Assembly: GCA_012267415.1 (NCBI GenBank)
Contig: JAAXGN010000150.1
Coordinates: 1-38,808 of the forward strand
Source: Candidatus Poribacteria bacterium
GTDB taxonomy: Bacteria > Poribacteria > WGA-4E > WGA-3G
Reading direction: 5' to 3'
DNA: 38,808 nt
The position numbers and the translations under genes were made by a program. Shown piece after piece: positions 1 to 9,078 of this stretch. How positions within the stretch are numbered: position 1 is the stretch's first letter; the number at the start of each line of letters is the position of its first letter. The notes below the pieces were generated by a model, which saw nothing but the letters and a program-made list of their open reading frames with translations, had not been told where the DNA came from and did no database searches.

Positions 1-8
1 GAATTGAA

Positions 9-34
9 GTCGCGATTCGGAGATCGCTCCTACC
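9..34 (-). repeat. REP-like short palindrome
   Basis: Read on the minus strand this is GTAGG, then a stem GCGAT/ATCGC closing a CTCCGA loop, then GAC. The GTAGG-stem-CTCCG-stem layout recurs at 16943-16963 with a different stem, and related hairpins lie at 18619-18645, 38458-38489 and 38506-38555. It is probably a dispersed intergenic repeat near the 3' side of the minus-strand operon. Confidence 0.55.
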
Positions 35-327
35 GGGGTTACCTGCGTAACCGTGTAATTCCTAACGAAATAATCGATTGACTCTATGCACTGTTATTCA
101 AGCGAAATGGTTTACATGACTAAAAAGCATCTGTCCAATCTTCGTTATGACCCTCTTTTGAATGTAGAAAGTCATCTTTCGATGCCATCAGTTGAAAGTT
201 GGAAGCGTTAATATGGAAGTTAATATCTGGAGCGGTTGATTGACACGGCTTGTTATGCTGCTTAAATCTACGAAACCGGACTTTAAGGGAAGGTCAGGTG
301 GAAGGTGTTGTGTTCCGTGGGCGCAGT
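35..327. other. Intergenic, no gene seen
   Basis: No credible reading frame was found on either strand and no tRNA-like fold. The stretch follows the stop codon of the anti-sigma factor gene, which is transcribed leftwards, so it should hold that gene's 3' untranslated region. I saw no clear hairpin followed by a T-run. Confidence 0.4.
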
Positions 328-762
328 TCATCGATTGGGAAGGTTAAAGCTGACTCGAACATCCGTTCCGCCAAATGAGTTCGGTTCCATTTTCACCTCG
401 TCCGATAGTTGTTCTACCATGTAGATTCCATGTCCCCGTTCACGATCAGGCGCTCGTCGTTGGTATATTTCCTTGAGTTTTTCCGTAGTTAACCAATCCC
501 CTCTGTCCTGCATACCTTTGTCGCTGACAACAATATCAAGTTGATGGTCGTTCACATCAATGCTGATAGCGATTCCCGTGTCGTCGCCTTCCGATCCGTG
601 CTCGATTGCATTCCCGCAGATTTCATCAATCGCAAGTTGAATGTCCGCAATGCGCTGTTGGCAGAATCCGAGTTGCTGAGCCAATTGTTTGAGAAGGGCG
701 AGAACCGGCTCGATATACCACAAACCGCTGGGCAACTGGATTTCAATATGCTTTTGTCCCAT
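328..762 (-). CDS. RsbW-like anti-sigma factor serine kinase (HATPase)
   Basis: GHKL-type ATPase of the anti-sigma regulatory factor family (HATPase_c_2). Such proteins bind a sigma factor or another partner and phosphorylate a STAS-domain antagonist. The N box is in DEICGNAIEHG, the G1 box in VVSDKGMQDRG and the G2 box in RERGHGIYMVEQ, all in the usual order, and the size (144 residues) fits a single ATPase domain. The reading frame is open to a GTG at 831, but the family domain begins right after the ATG at 762, which has a weak GGTAAAG in front, so I chose 762. The neighbouring gene upstream on the same strand is a STAS protein, its likely phosphorylation substrate. Which sigma factor or output protein is controlled cannot be seen here. 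Confidence 0.85.
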   Translation of the reverse strand: MGQKHIEIQLPSGLWYIEPVLALLKQLAQQLGFCQQRIADIQLAIDEICGNAIEHGSEGDDTGIAISIDVNDHQLDIVVSDKGMQDRGDWLTTEKLKEIYQRRAPDRERGHGIYMVEQLSDEVKMEPNSFGGTDVRVSFNLPNR

Positions 763-995
763 GTCTTTACCGCAAGTTTTAGCGCAAAAAATGAGTTGTC
801 GCTCTGGTTGTAATGCATATGTTGCCGCCACGGAAACAAGTTCGAACCAACCAATTGGAACAATCGTGCCTCGAAAAACCGTGTATTCAGGCTTTGGTTC
901 AACGTTGAATCACGCGTGTCATCGAACACGTATCACGATCAATATGCTGCGGTGCATGAACGTTTATAGGCTATCTAGGGAATTGTGACTCGGCG

Positions 996-1337
996 TCAAA
1001 AGGCTGTAATCGCGCTGTTTTCCGACTCATAGATTTCGACGACGCTAGAAGCGCCGGTGAGATCGAAAGTTCGTTTGATGTTGTCCGAAAGCCCGCACAC
1101 TTTTACATCACCGCCTCTTTGGCGTATTCGCTTTGCCGCACCAACTATCGCTCCGACACCCGTGCTGTTGATATGATCAACATTTCCCATGTTTACGATG
1201 ATTTTTTGAGTTTTGCTCATGAGAAGATCTTCCAGGGTTTCTCGCAAGTCGGAAGCCACATAGCTTCCAAGGTCTTCTTGAACTTCAATAACGGTTACAT
1301 CGGAATTTTCTCGAACGGTCATTGGCCTGTTTCCCAT
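996..1337 (-). CDS. RsbV/SpoIIAA-like anti-sigma factor antagonist (STAS)
   Basis: Single STAS domain of 113 residues, the usual length of anti-anti-sigma factors. The segment VDHINSTGVGAIVGAAKRI carries the conserved Ser-Thr pair that RsbW-type kinases phosphorylate. Unphosphorylated protein would bind the kinase and release its partner; phosphorylated protein would not. The start ATG is preceded by AAGAGG at good spacing. It is transcribed just before the HATPase gene on the same strand, with 233 bp between them, so the two look like a partner-switching pair. The regulated sigma factor is not in the window. Confidence 0.88.
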   Translation of the reverse strand: MGNRPMTVRENSDVTVIEVQEDLGSYVASDLRETLEDLLMSKTQKIIVNMGNVDHINSTGVGAIVGAAKRIRQRGGDVKVCGLSDNIKRTFDLTGASSVVEIYESENSAITAF

Positions 1338-1648
1338 TTTAAATTTCCTCTTGCCACACTAAATTTCGTAATATATCTTCATCAGATATTACCCGCCTAT
1401 TGTAGCAGAAACGGAACAATAAAGTCAAAGCAAATCAAACTTGCGGTTTATACAAATTCAGCGAAATTGAGAGGAAATTTTTTGTTTGCAAACAGTCATC
1501 AAACGAGCGAATCGCGATAGACATCCCACTGCAATAGTTAGTCCTTCTCACTATCCATTCGCTTGATCCTTCACTATCCGTTCAGTTGATCGCTCCCATG
1601 GACAATTGAAATCTGACTCAATTGCTTTAATTGAACAAAAGATTGCTG
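1338..1648. other. Divergent intergenic region between STAS gene and rpsA
   Basis: A/T-rich spacer holding the upstream region of the minus-strand STAS operon. A plus-strand open frame that enters from 1119 runs antisense to the STAS gene and lacks a ribosome site, so I treat it as chance. Near 1545-1600 there is a loose repetition of TCACTATCC and CGCTTGATC-like words. No RNA gene was recognised. Confidence 0.4.
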
Positions 1649-1678
1649 TTGCAAGTCATTATTTGCGTATGCTATACT
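1649..1678 (+). promoter_or_regulatory. Sigma-70-like promoter of rpsA
   Basis: TTGCAA at 1649-1654 and TATACT at 1673-1678 with an 18-bp spacer. The -10 box has a TGc extension directly in front (TGCTATACT). The moaA promoter at 11707-11736 has the same two hexamers, spacer and extension. Transcription would begin near 1685, about 100 nt before the rpsA start. Confidence 0.65.
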
Positions 1679-1697
1679 ATACAAGTTTTAACCGATT

Positions 1698-1786
1698 GTG
1701 GGCGGTAATGACCCTATCCTGAGGATAGAACCATGACAAAGGAGGAGTCTGGTTGAGTTAGATTTAGAATTATTTTTCGTTTTCGG
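1698..1786 (+). promoter_or_regulatory. rpsA leader with mini-ORF and no adjacent Shine-Dalgarno
   Basis: The strong AAAGGAGGAG motif (1738-1747) is about 40 nt upstream of the rpsA ATG, too far to serve it directly. A seven-codon frame (1733-1756, MTKEESG) starts after GAGG (1721-1724), and a small hairpin CTATCC/GGATAG (1714-1728) overlaps that GAGG. E. coli rpsA is also translated without a normal ribosome-binding site and is autoregulated by S1, so a similar control is plausible here but not shown. Confidence 0.4.
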
Positions 1787-3811
1787 ATGAAGCCAGATAA
1801 GTTGATGAACGAGGATTCACATAAAGAAGGGGAAACTTTAGATCGAGATACTAACGTGATGGAAGCAGCAACCGATACTTCGGAAAGCCTTCAGGAAGAG
1901 TCTCAAGGCGACCAACCGGAGGGCAGCGTGCAGAGCGCCGTTGAGGAAGATGCCTCGACAGGTGACAAGGAGGACATTGACGCTTCAGAATATGTGGAGG
2001 AAGATTCCGCTGTTTCTCCAGAAGCCGCTGCGCTTAGCGAAGTCACGGAGGATTCTCAGCAACCGGTCTCCGACACGCCAACTCCAGACAATGAACCAGA
2101 TACCGGTGCATCTCTGTTGAGCGACGAGTCTCTCGAAAAGGCGTATGACAACTCCATCAAAGCGTTTACCGAGGGGCAGATTGTTAAAGGCGCGGTGGTG
2201 GAACTTAGTCGTGACGAAGTCATGATTGACATAGGGTTCAAATCCGAAGGATACATTCCGTCATCCGAGTTTGAGGCGACCGAAGATGGTATGCCCCAAG
2301 TGCAGGTGGGCGAAGAAATTGATGTATACATTGTCCGGAGGGAAGATGCCGACGGTCAGCTTATTCTTTCAAAGAAACTCGCCGACCAGACTCGAATTTG
2401 GGATGAGGTCGCCGAGGCATGTGAAAAGGGACAGACAGTTGAGGGCAAGGTCGTCGAGAGAATCAAAGGCGGACTGCGTGTCGATGTCGGGTCCTTGCGA
2501 GCGTTTCTTCCTGCCTCACAGATAGAATTGCGTCCGATTCCAAATCTGGACAAATACGTTGGGACGACGCTTGAACTCAAGATAGTTAAACTCAACAAAC
2601 GGCGTCATAACATTGTGTTGTCCCGACGGGCGTTGCTGGAAGAGGAACTCGTCGCACGCAAAACGGAACTCCTTGGTGGTCTCGAGGTCGGACAGACCCG
2701 AACCGGGGTTGTCAAGAATATCACTTCTTTCGGCGCATTTGTTGATTTGGGCGGCATTGATGGTCTCCTCCACAAAACCGATATGTCGTGGAAGAAGGTA
2801 AATCAGCCTTCTGAAATCGTTTCCATCGGCGACGAGATTGAGGTGCTCGTCATTGGTGTGGACCACGAAAAGGAGAAAGTGTCATTAGGGTTAAAACAAA
2901 AGACGCCAAATCCTTGGGAGGGTATCGAGGAAAAATACCCCATTGGCTCCACCGTCAAAGGGAAAGTGGTCAACATCGTCAATTACGGGGCATTCCTGGA
3001 GTTGGAAGAGGGCGTTGAGGGGCTTATTCACGTCTCGGAAATGTCGTGGACACGGCGCAATGTCGCACCTTCCAAGTTTGTGACAAAAGATGACGAGATC
3101 GAGGCCATTGTTCTTGATATTACCAAATCTTCGAGAAGGGTTTCTCTCGGGCTTAAGCAGTTAGAGCCCAATCCGTGGGAACTTCTTGAAGAGAGATATC
3201 CGATTGGGACAAAGATTACGGGTCGAGTACGCAACCTCACCGATTTCGGCGCATTCGTGGAAATCGAAGAGGGAATTGACGGACTAATTCACGTCTCGGA
3301 TCTCTCTTGGGTCAAGCGCGATGTACATCCGCGTGAGATTTTGAAGGAGAGCGACGAGGTCGAAGTCGTGGTCTTACAGATTGATCCCGCCGAACAACGC
3401 GTGTCGTTAGGGTTGAAACAGGTCGAACCAGACCCTTGGTTGCAAGTCCCCGAGAAATACAAGATTGGCTCCGTGGTGACCGGCGAGATCATGAACTTGA
3501 CGAGTTTCGGTGCATTTGCCAAGCTGGAGGATGCCGTTGAAGGTCTTGTCCACATTTCGGAACTAGCCGACCGAAGAATTGAAAAGCCGGAAGAGATTGT
3601 CTCGATTGGCGATCGATTGGACTTAAAAGTAATTCATCTTGATGTCAACGAGCGTCGGATCGGTTTAAGTTTGAAAGCCGCGCTAGCCGAGCAGGAACGG
3701 GCAACAACGGTTCAGTATCAAGAGGAACAGACCGAGAGTAGCGAAGAAGAACCGTCAACATTAGGCGCTTTGCTCAAAGAGGAATTAGATAAGCCAAATT
3801 CGGATAGCTGA
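1787..3811 (+). CDS. rpsA: 30S ribosomal protein S1
   Basis: RNA-binding ribosomal protein that helps load mRNA on the small subunit. At 674 residues it is longer than E. coli S1 (557). The first ~115 residues are an acidic, low-complexity tail rich in Glu, Asp and Ser. Six S1 (OB-fold) repeats follow at about 128-198, 212-282, 299-371, 384-458, 471-545 and 558-630. Repeats 3-6 carry the typical FGAF-V-L-GL-H-SE/D pattern, and repeats 3-5 end in GLKQ followed by NPW or DPW. The C terminus is again acidic. The start is the first in-frame ATG after a stop at 1754; ATG 1805 is an alternative. It has its own promoter and leader, and the next gene is 712 bp away. Confidence 0.95.
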   Translation: MKPDKLMNEDSHKEGETLDRDTNVMEAATDTSESLQEESQGDQPEGSVQSAVEEDASTGDKEDIDASEYVEEDSAVSPEAAALSEVTEDSQQPVSDTPTPDNEPDTGASLLSDESLEKAYDNSIKAFTEGQIVKGAVVELSRDEVMIDIGFKSEGYIPSSEFEATEDGMPQVQVGEEIDVYIVRREDADGQLILSKKLADQTRIWDEVAEACEKGQTVEGKVVERIKGGLRVDVGSLRAFLPASQIELRPIPNLDKYVGTTLELKIVKLNKRRHNIVLSRRALLEEELVARKTELLGGLEVGQTRTGVVKNITSFGAFVDLGGIDGLLHKTDMSWKKVNQPSEIVSIGDEIEVLVIGVDHEKEKVSLGLKQKTPNPWEGIEEKYPIGSTVKGKVVNIVNYGAFLELEEGVEGLIHVSEMSWTRRNVAPSKFVTKDDEIEAIVLDITKSSRRVSLGLKQLEPNPWELLEERYPIGTKITGRVRNLTDFGAFVEIEEGIDGLIHVSDLSWVKRDVHPREILKESDEVEVVVLQIDPAEQRVSLGLKQVEPDPWLQVPEKYKIGSVVTGEIMNLTSFGAFAKLEDAVEGLVHISELADRRIEKPEEIVSIGDRLDLKVIHLDVNERRIGLSLKAALAEQERATTVQYQEEQTESSEEEPSTLGALLKEELDKPNSDS

Positions 3812-4523
3812 TTCCCTAACTGCAACAGTACGATAAGGGATTTTCAAAACCTGTCATTGCGAATTCTTCAAAATTGATCCCACCTTCTTTATGGCGCGTC
3901 CAAGTGGGACAGCTTGGATTTCATAAACCATCGGGTACGGCATGTGACGAATTTGTCAGGTTCAGGTTTTAATGGACGATTAACGGCTTAATATTTCAGT
4001 GAACCGTTCGGCTGCTGTCTATGCCCATGCGCTTATCTTTGCATTGACCTGCCCCGCAAGGCTGCCATTTGGATGTCGTGTCCCACCTCATTCTGTTTTC
4101 AATCCTCGCCTACGCACAACCGGTTGATGAAAACCCTTCCAGCTGATCACGACAAGTCTGCCTGTCTCATATTTGACCCCAGATTCTCAATAAATCGTGT
4201 GAACTTTCGGATATTCTCGTTTGACCGTTCTGCGTTTGACAGCGGTAGATTATTCATGCGTATGATCGAACATCCGCATATTTTGAGGCATTCAAATGAC
4301 CAATTAACCGAAGTCAGAATCAAGATAAACTGTCCGCCGAGAAAAGCGGCCCATAATCAACATCGGAACAATTTCGGAGAATAGACTTTACACCTTGAGG
4401 GTAGTGTGGAAAAGCATCTTCCATCCTTCCAATCCTATTCATCACTGGTAGACTCGGGAGAAAAACTCTAATACTAAATCTTGCTTACTACATCCTCCAA
4501 TAAAACATACGGGGAGATACAAA
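3812..4523. other. Long intergenic region between rpsA and metK
   Basis: Over 700 bp with no convincing gene. A weak TCCCT/AGGGA hairpin followed by ATTTT lies at about 3814-3843 and could end rpsA transcription. A 103-codon plus-strand frame (4073-4384) has no ribosome site or recognisable motif. A 36-codon minus-strand frame (4257-4147) has a natural-looking composition but no support. I looked for a SAM-type riboswitch before metK and could not make out its core. The stretch could be decayed coding sequence. Confidence 0.4.
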
Positions 4524-5672
4524 TTGAGCCGAAACTATTTATTTACATCAGAATCCATAACCGAAGGACATCCCGACAAGGTTGCGGATCAGATTTCCGA
4601 TGCCGTGCTTGACGCAATTATCTCGGAAGACCCGATGAGCCGCGTTGCCTGTGAGACGCTCGTGACAACCGGACTTGCGCTTGTCGCCGGCGAGATTACG
4701 ACACACGCAACTCACGTCAATATCCCGTCACTTGCCCGAAGTGTTATTCGAGACATCGGCTATGTGGACGCGAATTATGGATTTGACTGCGATCATTGCG
4801 CCTTATTGACGGCGATTGACGAGCAATCCCCCGATATCGCAATGGGAGTCGATCGCCGGGGCGCAGGCGATCAGGGCATGATGTTCGGCTACGCATGCAA
4901 CGAAACGCCGGAATTGATGCCGATGCCCATCACGCTGGCGCATAAACTCACTCGGCGTCTGGCCGAAGTGCGGAAAGCAGGCGTACTTGAGTTTCTTCGC
5001 CCGGACGGAAAATCTCAGGTCACGGTCGAGTACCAAGATGGGGTACCCGTGAAAGTGGATACGGTCGTCATTTCTACCCAACACCATCCGGACGTGCCCG
5101 ACGGGGTGTTGAAGGAGGGCGTGGTCGAAGAGATTATCAAACACGTCATTCCCGACGATCTGCGAAGCGGAGACATCAAGTATCACATCAATCCCACAGG
5201 CAGGTTTGTCGTGGGAGGACCGCAGGGTGACGCGGGTTTAACCGGCAGAAAAATTATTGCCGATACGTATGGCGGGATGGGCAGACACGGTGGAGGCGCG
5301 TTTTCCGGCAAAGATCCGACGAAGGTTGATCGGAGCGCATGCTACGCGGCTCGGCATGTGGCAAAAAACATAGTTGCCGCCGAACTCGCCGATCGATGTG
5401 AAGTGGAGGTCTCCTACGCCATCGGAGTGGAGGAACCCATTTCAATCATGGTTGAGACATTCGGGACCGGCAAAATCGCTGACGAACAGCTCACTGCAAT
5501 TATTCAGAAGGAGTTCGATTTAACGCCGTATGGAATCATCCAGCGCCTTGATTTGCGAAAGCCAATTTACAGAAATACGGCAAGTTATGGACATTTTGGT
5601 CGTGATGAAGCGGGCTTTACGTGGGAATTAACAGACTACACCGATTTGCTTAAATCGGAAGTCGGAATTTGA
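4524..5672 (+). CDS. metK: S-adenosylmethionine synthetase
   Basis: Makes S-adenosylmethionine from methionine and ATP in the cytoplasm. At 382 residues it has the normal length for bacterial MetK. The family signatures are all present: [12 protein letters not shown] near residues 15-26, [16 protein letters not shown] near 113-128, and the glycine-rich loop [15 protein letters not shown] near 257-271. The start is TTG, chosen because GGGGAG lies seven bases before it and the protein then begins at the usual point ([13 protein letters not shown]). ahcY begins four bases after the stop, so SAM formation and SAH breakdown are in one transcription unit. Codon use is G/C-rich compared with genes after 7 kb. 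Confidence 0.97.
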   Translation: MSRNYLFTSESITEGHPDKVADQISDAVLDAIISEDPMSRVACETLVTTGLALVAGEITTHATHVNIPSLARSVIRDIGYVDANYGFDCDHCALLTAIDEQSPDIAMGVDRRGAGDQGMMFGYACNETPELMPMPITLAHKLTRRLAEVRKAGVLEFLRPDGKSQVTVEYQDGVPVKVDTVVISTQHHPDVPDGVLKEGVVEEIIKHVIPDDLRSGDIKYHINPTGRFVVGGPQGDAGLTGRKIIADTYGGMGRHGGGAFSGKDPTKVDRSACYAARHVAKNIVAAELADRCEVEVSYAIGVEEPISIMVETFGTGKIADEQLTAIIQKEFDLTPYGIIQRLDLRKPIYRNTASYGHFGRDEAGFTWELTDYTDLLKSEVGI

Positions 5673-5676
5673 AGGA

Positions 5677-6945
5677 GTGGAAATGGACTGCGATATAAAA
5701 AGTCGCGATTTGGCAGCAGAAGGAAAACAACGAATTGACTGGGCGGATCGATTCATGCCTGTGCTACGTTTAATTCGCGAGCGTTTCGAGAAAGATCGTC
5801 CGTTGGAGGGGATTAGAGCGGCTGCGTGTTTGCACGTCACAACGGAAACCGCCAATCTCATGCGAGCGCTGAAAGCGGGTGGAGCGGAGGTGGTTTTGTG
5901 CGCCTCGAATCCATTGAGCACGCAGGATGACGTGGCGGCATCACTCGTCGTGCACGATGAAATACCTGTGTTCGCCATCAACGGCGAAGACACCGAAACC
6001 TACTACCAACACATCGACGCCGCCATCAATTCAGGCCCAATGATTACCATGGACGACGGCGCCGATCTCGTGTCTCGACTTCACGGCGAAGACATGAACC
6101 CCGCGTTTGTCGAAAATGTGTTTGCGGGCACGGAGGAAACGACCACCGGCGTGATTCGGCTGAAAAGCATGGCGAACGAAGGCGTGCTGAAGTACCCCAT
6201 TATCGCGGTCAATGATGCCAAAACGAAGCACTTTTTCGATAATCGGTACGGTACGGGCCAGAGCACGTTGGACGGTATCATTCGGGCAACGAATGTGTTA
6301 ATCGCGGGTTCAACGGTCGTCGTAGCCGGCTATGGTTGGTGCGGTCGAGGATTTGCGAACCGGGCGCGCGGATTGGGCGCAAATGTCATCGTCACCGAGG
6401 TCGATGCGCTCAACGCGCTGGAAGCGGTAATGGACGGGTTCCGCGTCTTGCCCATGCCCAAAGCCGTGACCGAGGCTGATGTTGTGGTAACCATCACGGG
6501 CGACATACACGTTCTTCGACGCGAGCATTTTGAAGCCATGAAGGATGGCGCGCTCATCTGCAATTCGGGGCACTTCAACGTCGAAATCAACATCGAGGAT
6601 CTTGAGGAGCTGAGCATCGAAAAGAACGTAGTGCGCAATTATGTCGAAGAGTACACGCTGAAGGATGGGCGCAAACTCCATCTTCTTGGCGAAGGGCGAC
6701 TCATTAACCTTGCCTCCGCGGAGGGTCACCCGGCAAGCGTTATGGACATGAGTTTCGCGAATCAGGCATTGTCACTTGAATATATCACACAGAACCATCA
6801 GAGCCTTGAAAATAACGTCTATGATGTTCCAGCATCTATTGACGATGAAGTCGCAAGGTTGAAATTAGCTGCCTTGGGTGTAGACATTGACGCACTAACA
6901 GAAGAACAAGAGAAATACCTCAACTCATGGGAGATGGGGACTTAA
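5677..6945 (+). CDS. ahcY: Adenosylhomocysteinase
   Basis: NAD-dependent enzyme splitting S-adenosylhomocysteine into adenosine and homocysteine, which relieves product inhibition of methyltransferases. The length is 422 residues, as in the shorter bacterial/archaeal forms. The NAD-binding segment [11 protein letters not shown] is near 217-227, and the C terminus ends YLNSWEMGT, close to the family's conserved tail. A strong AGGAGTGG precedes the ATG and the gene sits four bases after metK. The last ~65 codons look more A/T-rich than the rest, with the shift falling in or just after the conserved stretch around [14 protein letters not shown]. Enzyme identity is secure; the composition shift suggests recombination or a mosaic assembly. 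Confidence 0.96.
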   Translation: MEMDCDIKSRDLAAEGKQRIDWADRFMPVLRLIRERFEKDRPLEGIRAAACLHVTTETANLMRALKAGGAEVVLCASNPLSTQDDVAASLVVHDEIPVFAINGEDTETYYQHIDAAINSGPMITMDDGADLVSRLHGEDMNPAFVENVFAGTEETTTGVIRLKSMANEGVLKYPIIAVNDAKTKHFFDNRYGTGQSTLDGIIRATNVLIAGSTVVVAGYGWCGRGFANRARGLGANVIVTEVDALNALEAVMDGFRVLPMPKAVTEADVVVTITGDIHVLRREHFEAMKDGALICNSGHFNVEINIEDLEELSIEKNVVRNYVEEYTLKDGRKLHLLGEGRLINLASAEGHPASVMDMSFANQALSLEYITQNHQSLENNVYDVPASIDDEVARLKLAALGVDIDALTEEQEKYLNSWEMGT

Positions 6946-6972
6946 GGTTCACTTTGGTCGCTATTGGTACCT

Positions 6973-7203
6973 ATGAAAAAAACTGAAATCTGGGAAGGTA
7001 CACTTCTACTCATTTCAGCAGTGCTGTTGCTGCCGATATGGTTAGCACGGACAGGTACAATTCAGTTTCCTCCACTAATTTTCACACTCCTTGAGTTCTT
7101 ACTGTATCCACTTCTGATTGTACTTGCCGTGATACTGGTTCGACGTATACGTCGTATCGTCAAGGCATTCCGAGAAAACAAAAACCGTCCCGGTACATTT
7201 TAG
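6973..7203 (+). CDS. Small membrane protein, unknown function
   Basis: A 76-residue protein with two hydrophobic stretches, roughly residues 8-25 and 32-56, followed by a basic Arg-rich tail (VRRIRRIVKAFRENKN). This suggests a two-pass inner-membrane protein with its C terminus in the cytoplasm. I do not recognise the family. The frame is open to a TTG at 6964, but ATG 6973 gives a more typical N terminus (MKKTEIWEG). It lies 27 bp after ahcY and 19 bp before the PfkB kinase, so it is probably co-transcribed with both. Confidence 0.6.
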   Translation: MKKTEIWEGTLLLISAVLLLPIWLARTGTIQFPPLIFTLLEFLLYPLLIVLAVILVRRIRRIVKAFRENKNRPGTF

Positions 7204-7222
7204 TCATACCGATGGAGAGAAA

Positions 7223-8128
7223 ATGGCGATAACAGTTGTTGGGACGGTCACATTAGATACCGTCGAAACACCGCAGAAACGGGTTGAAGATGTACTTGGA
7301 GGTTCAGGTGTCTATGCAGCCATCGCCGCAAGTTTTTTTGGAATACCTGTTCGTCTCTTGGGAATCGTAGGGGATGATTTTCCACAGGAATACATAGACG
7401 TCATGCAATCCAGTGGAATTGACCTTGAAGGATTAACACAGGTTGAAAATGCCAAGTCCTTCCGCTGGGGCGGTAGATATTCTGAAAACTTCAATGTACG
7501 TGATACACTCTTTACAGAGTTGAATGTCATTGCAGATTTCCACCCTGTCTTACCCGATGCATATAAGGATACATCTTTCCTTTTCTTAGCGAATGATCCA
7601 CCGCAATTACAACTTAGCATCATTGAGCAATCATCAGACCCGAAGCTTGTCGTCTGTGATACCATGGACTTCTGGATCAACGAAGAACGAGAAGCATTAG
7701 AGAAAACAATAGAACGGGTTGATATCCTTATACTAAACGATAGCGAGGCACGATTGCTAACCGGAGAGTCTAATCTAATACAAGCAGCGCGAGAAATCCT
7801 CTGTTATGGACCAAAACGTGTCATCATCAAAAAAGGGGAGCACGGTGCAATTAGCATCACTGCATCATCTTACTTTAGCGCGCCAGCGTATCCGCTGACA
7901 AAGGTAATAGACCCAACTGGGGCAGGAGATAGTTTTGCTGGAGGTTTTATGGGTTATCTCGCTTCAACCGATGATGTATCAGAGCGTTCTATCCGCAAAG
8001 CCATGATATATGGAACAGTCATCGCTTCATTTAACATTGAGGACTTCAGTGTCAACCGGCAGCGGACTGTGCAGTTTGAGGAAATTGAGGCGCGTTATCA
8101 GGAACTTCAGGAAGCAGCATGGTTTTGA
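7223..8128 (+). CDS. PfkB-family kinase, possibly adenosine kinase
   Basis: Ribokinase/PfkB fold of 301 residues. The second PfkB signature DPTGAGDSFAGGF (near 231-243) contains the catalytic Asp and anion-hole glycines, and the substrate-side GGSGVYAAIAASFFG is near 26-40. A GGAGAG precedes the ATG. PfkB members act on sugars or nucleosides, and sequence motifs alone do not settle which. The position after metK and ahcY suggests adenosine released by AhcY as substrate, making AMP and pulling SAH hydrolysis forward. This is an inference from context; ribokinase or another sugar kinase remains possible. Confidence 0.85.
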   Translation: MAITVVGTVTLDTVETPQKRVEDVLGGSGVYAAIAASFFGIPVRLLGIVGDDFPQEYIDVMQSSGIDLEGLTQVENAKSFRWGGRYSENFNVRDTLFTELNVIADFHPVLPDAYKDTSFLFLANDPPQLQLSIIEQSSDPKLVVCDTMDFWINEEREALEKTIERVDILILNDSEARLLTGESNLIQAAREILCYGPKRVIIKKGEHGAISITASSYFSAPAYPLTKVIDPTGAGDSFAGGFMGYLASTDDVSERSIRKAMIYGTVIASFNIEDFSVNRQRTVQFEEIEARYQELQEAAWF

Positions 8129-8136
8129 TATATCAA

Positions 8137-8158
8137 TGAGTCTCACACTGAGACGTCA
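8137..8158. terminator. Hairpin between convergent genes
   Basis: GTCTCA (8140-8145), loop CAC, TGAGAC (8149-8154), with TGA/TCA extending the stem around one unpaired G. It lies between the plus-strand kinase and the convergent PIN gene. There is no adjacent T-run on either strand, so intrinsic termination is only a guess. Confidence 0.35.
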
Positions 8159-8182
8159 AAGAGAAGTTATTTTGAAAACCTA

Positions 8183-8722
8183 TCAACTTTTCAGTAATTT
8201 ATTATTTGCAGTTAAGATTGGAATTCTTTGAGATTTAAAGTCACCATCATCTGTAATTAATGCAAATCCATTATTTTTGCATATTTCTGTGATCATTTGG
8301 TCATTGAAGTCTGAATCACCTTTGGCATATTCATTTAGTAGGTCATCTATTTTCAATGAATCAAAGCCGCTTTCTACTTGTGAACAGTGTTTCAATATCT
8401 GTCTAACATCGGCTGTTATGTTTTTGGCAACAGGATCAAAACGGGAACTATTGCGAAACTTTTTGTATTCTTGTTTTTGTTGAGTAATAAGCTTCCATTT
8501 TATTCTCGCGTATACGTTAATAAATTCTGATACGACAAGGACATCAATGTAAATCTGGCAATTTGCCTTCAAAATACAGTTAAATACATTGGAATAGGTA
8601 TTCACGGAAGCATCACCTGGTTTGTGCGGTGCGTACAGATATAACCAGATGTTGGCATCTAAGAATAATTTATCCTTTTCAGTAAAATTGTAGTTACGTA
8701 CATCTATTGCTTTATATTTCAT
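8183..8722 (-). CDS. PIN-domain ribonuclease-like protein
   Basis: A 179-residue PIN-fold protein. The acidic active-site pattern is visible: Asp22 in FLDANIW, Glu66 in VVSEF, Asp138/Asp141 in DSDFNDQMI and Asp158/Asp159 in ITDDGDF. PIN proteins are Mg-dependent RNases, commonly toxins of VapBC-type systems. It is the last gene of a tight minus-strand operon and overlaps the preceding DUF4325 gene by 11 bp, which suggests translational coupling. No VapB-like DNA-binding antitoxin is adjacent; instead the partners are STAS/HATPase-type proteins. It may therefore be the effector of a signalling cassette rather than a classical toxin. Confidence 0.85.
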   Translation of the reverse strand: MKYKAIDVRNYNFTEKDKLFLDANIWLYLYAPHKPGDASVNTYSNVFNCILKANCQIYIDVLVVSEFINVYARIKWKLITQQKQEYKKFRNSSRFDPVAKNITADVRQILKHCSQVESGFDSLKIDDLLNEYAKGDSDFNDQMITEICKNNGFALITDDGDFKSQRIPILTANNKLLKS

Positions 8723-9068
8723 TGTTTATAGTTTCTTGAATTGCTTTATTCAATTTATTGGTATTCTTGAAGTACAACTTAGCATTGTCAACAACGCGTT
8801 TTAGTAGTGCCAAGTCATCTTGTTCTGCGTCTTCAACTTTCAACAGAGAACGAATATGATTCTCATCAAACCTTCCGTACAATTGCCCTATTGCAGCATT
8901 CAAAAAAGCCGATGTTAACGCAGTCACATTATGGAAAGAAAGTAGAACTTTCCGATTCGCATTAAGAGCAGTATGGATTCGTTCAAATACCTTCTGACCA
9001 TCGCTTGAGGCAACACACAAAGGGCTACCTATGACTTCATACATCATTATCCTAATCTCTTCAGACAT
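8712..9068 (-). CDS. STAS-like DUF4325 protein
   Basis: A 118-residue protein matching the pattern of STAS-like DUF4325 proteins: a beta strand (KVLLSFHNVTALTSAFLNAAIG), the helix-start position a STAS protein uses for regulation, and an LKVED-like second part. AAGGAG lies at good distance from the ATG. It follows the STAS-HATPase gene by 10 bp and overlaps the PIN gene by 11 bp. By analogy with RsbV/RsbW it could bind, or be phosphorylated by, the ATPase. That relationship is inferred only from family and gene order. Confidence 0.7.
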   Translation of the reverse strand: MSEEIRIMMYEVIGSPLCVASSDGQKVFERIHTALNANRKVLLSFHNVTALTSAFLNAAIGQLYGRFDENHIRSLLKVEDAEQDDLALLKRVVDNAKLYFKNTNKLNKAIQETINNEI

Positions 9069-9078
9069 AGTAAACTCC

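Noticed and set aside
832..860. T-arm-like GTTCGAA near 839-846, a possible tRNA
   Set aside because: The flanking bases do not pair into a T-stem on either strand, and no acceptor or anticodon arm could be drawn.
4073..4384. 103-codon plus-strand frame between rpsA and metK
   Set aside because: No ribosome site, low-quality composition (many Cys/His/Ser/Arg runs) and no motif; treated as chance.
4385..4523. SAM riboswitch before metK
   Set aside because: I could not find the core helices or kink-turn of SAM-I, nor the short SAM-II pattern; a profile search would be needed to exclude variants.
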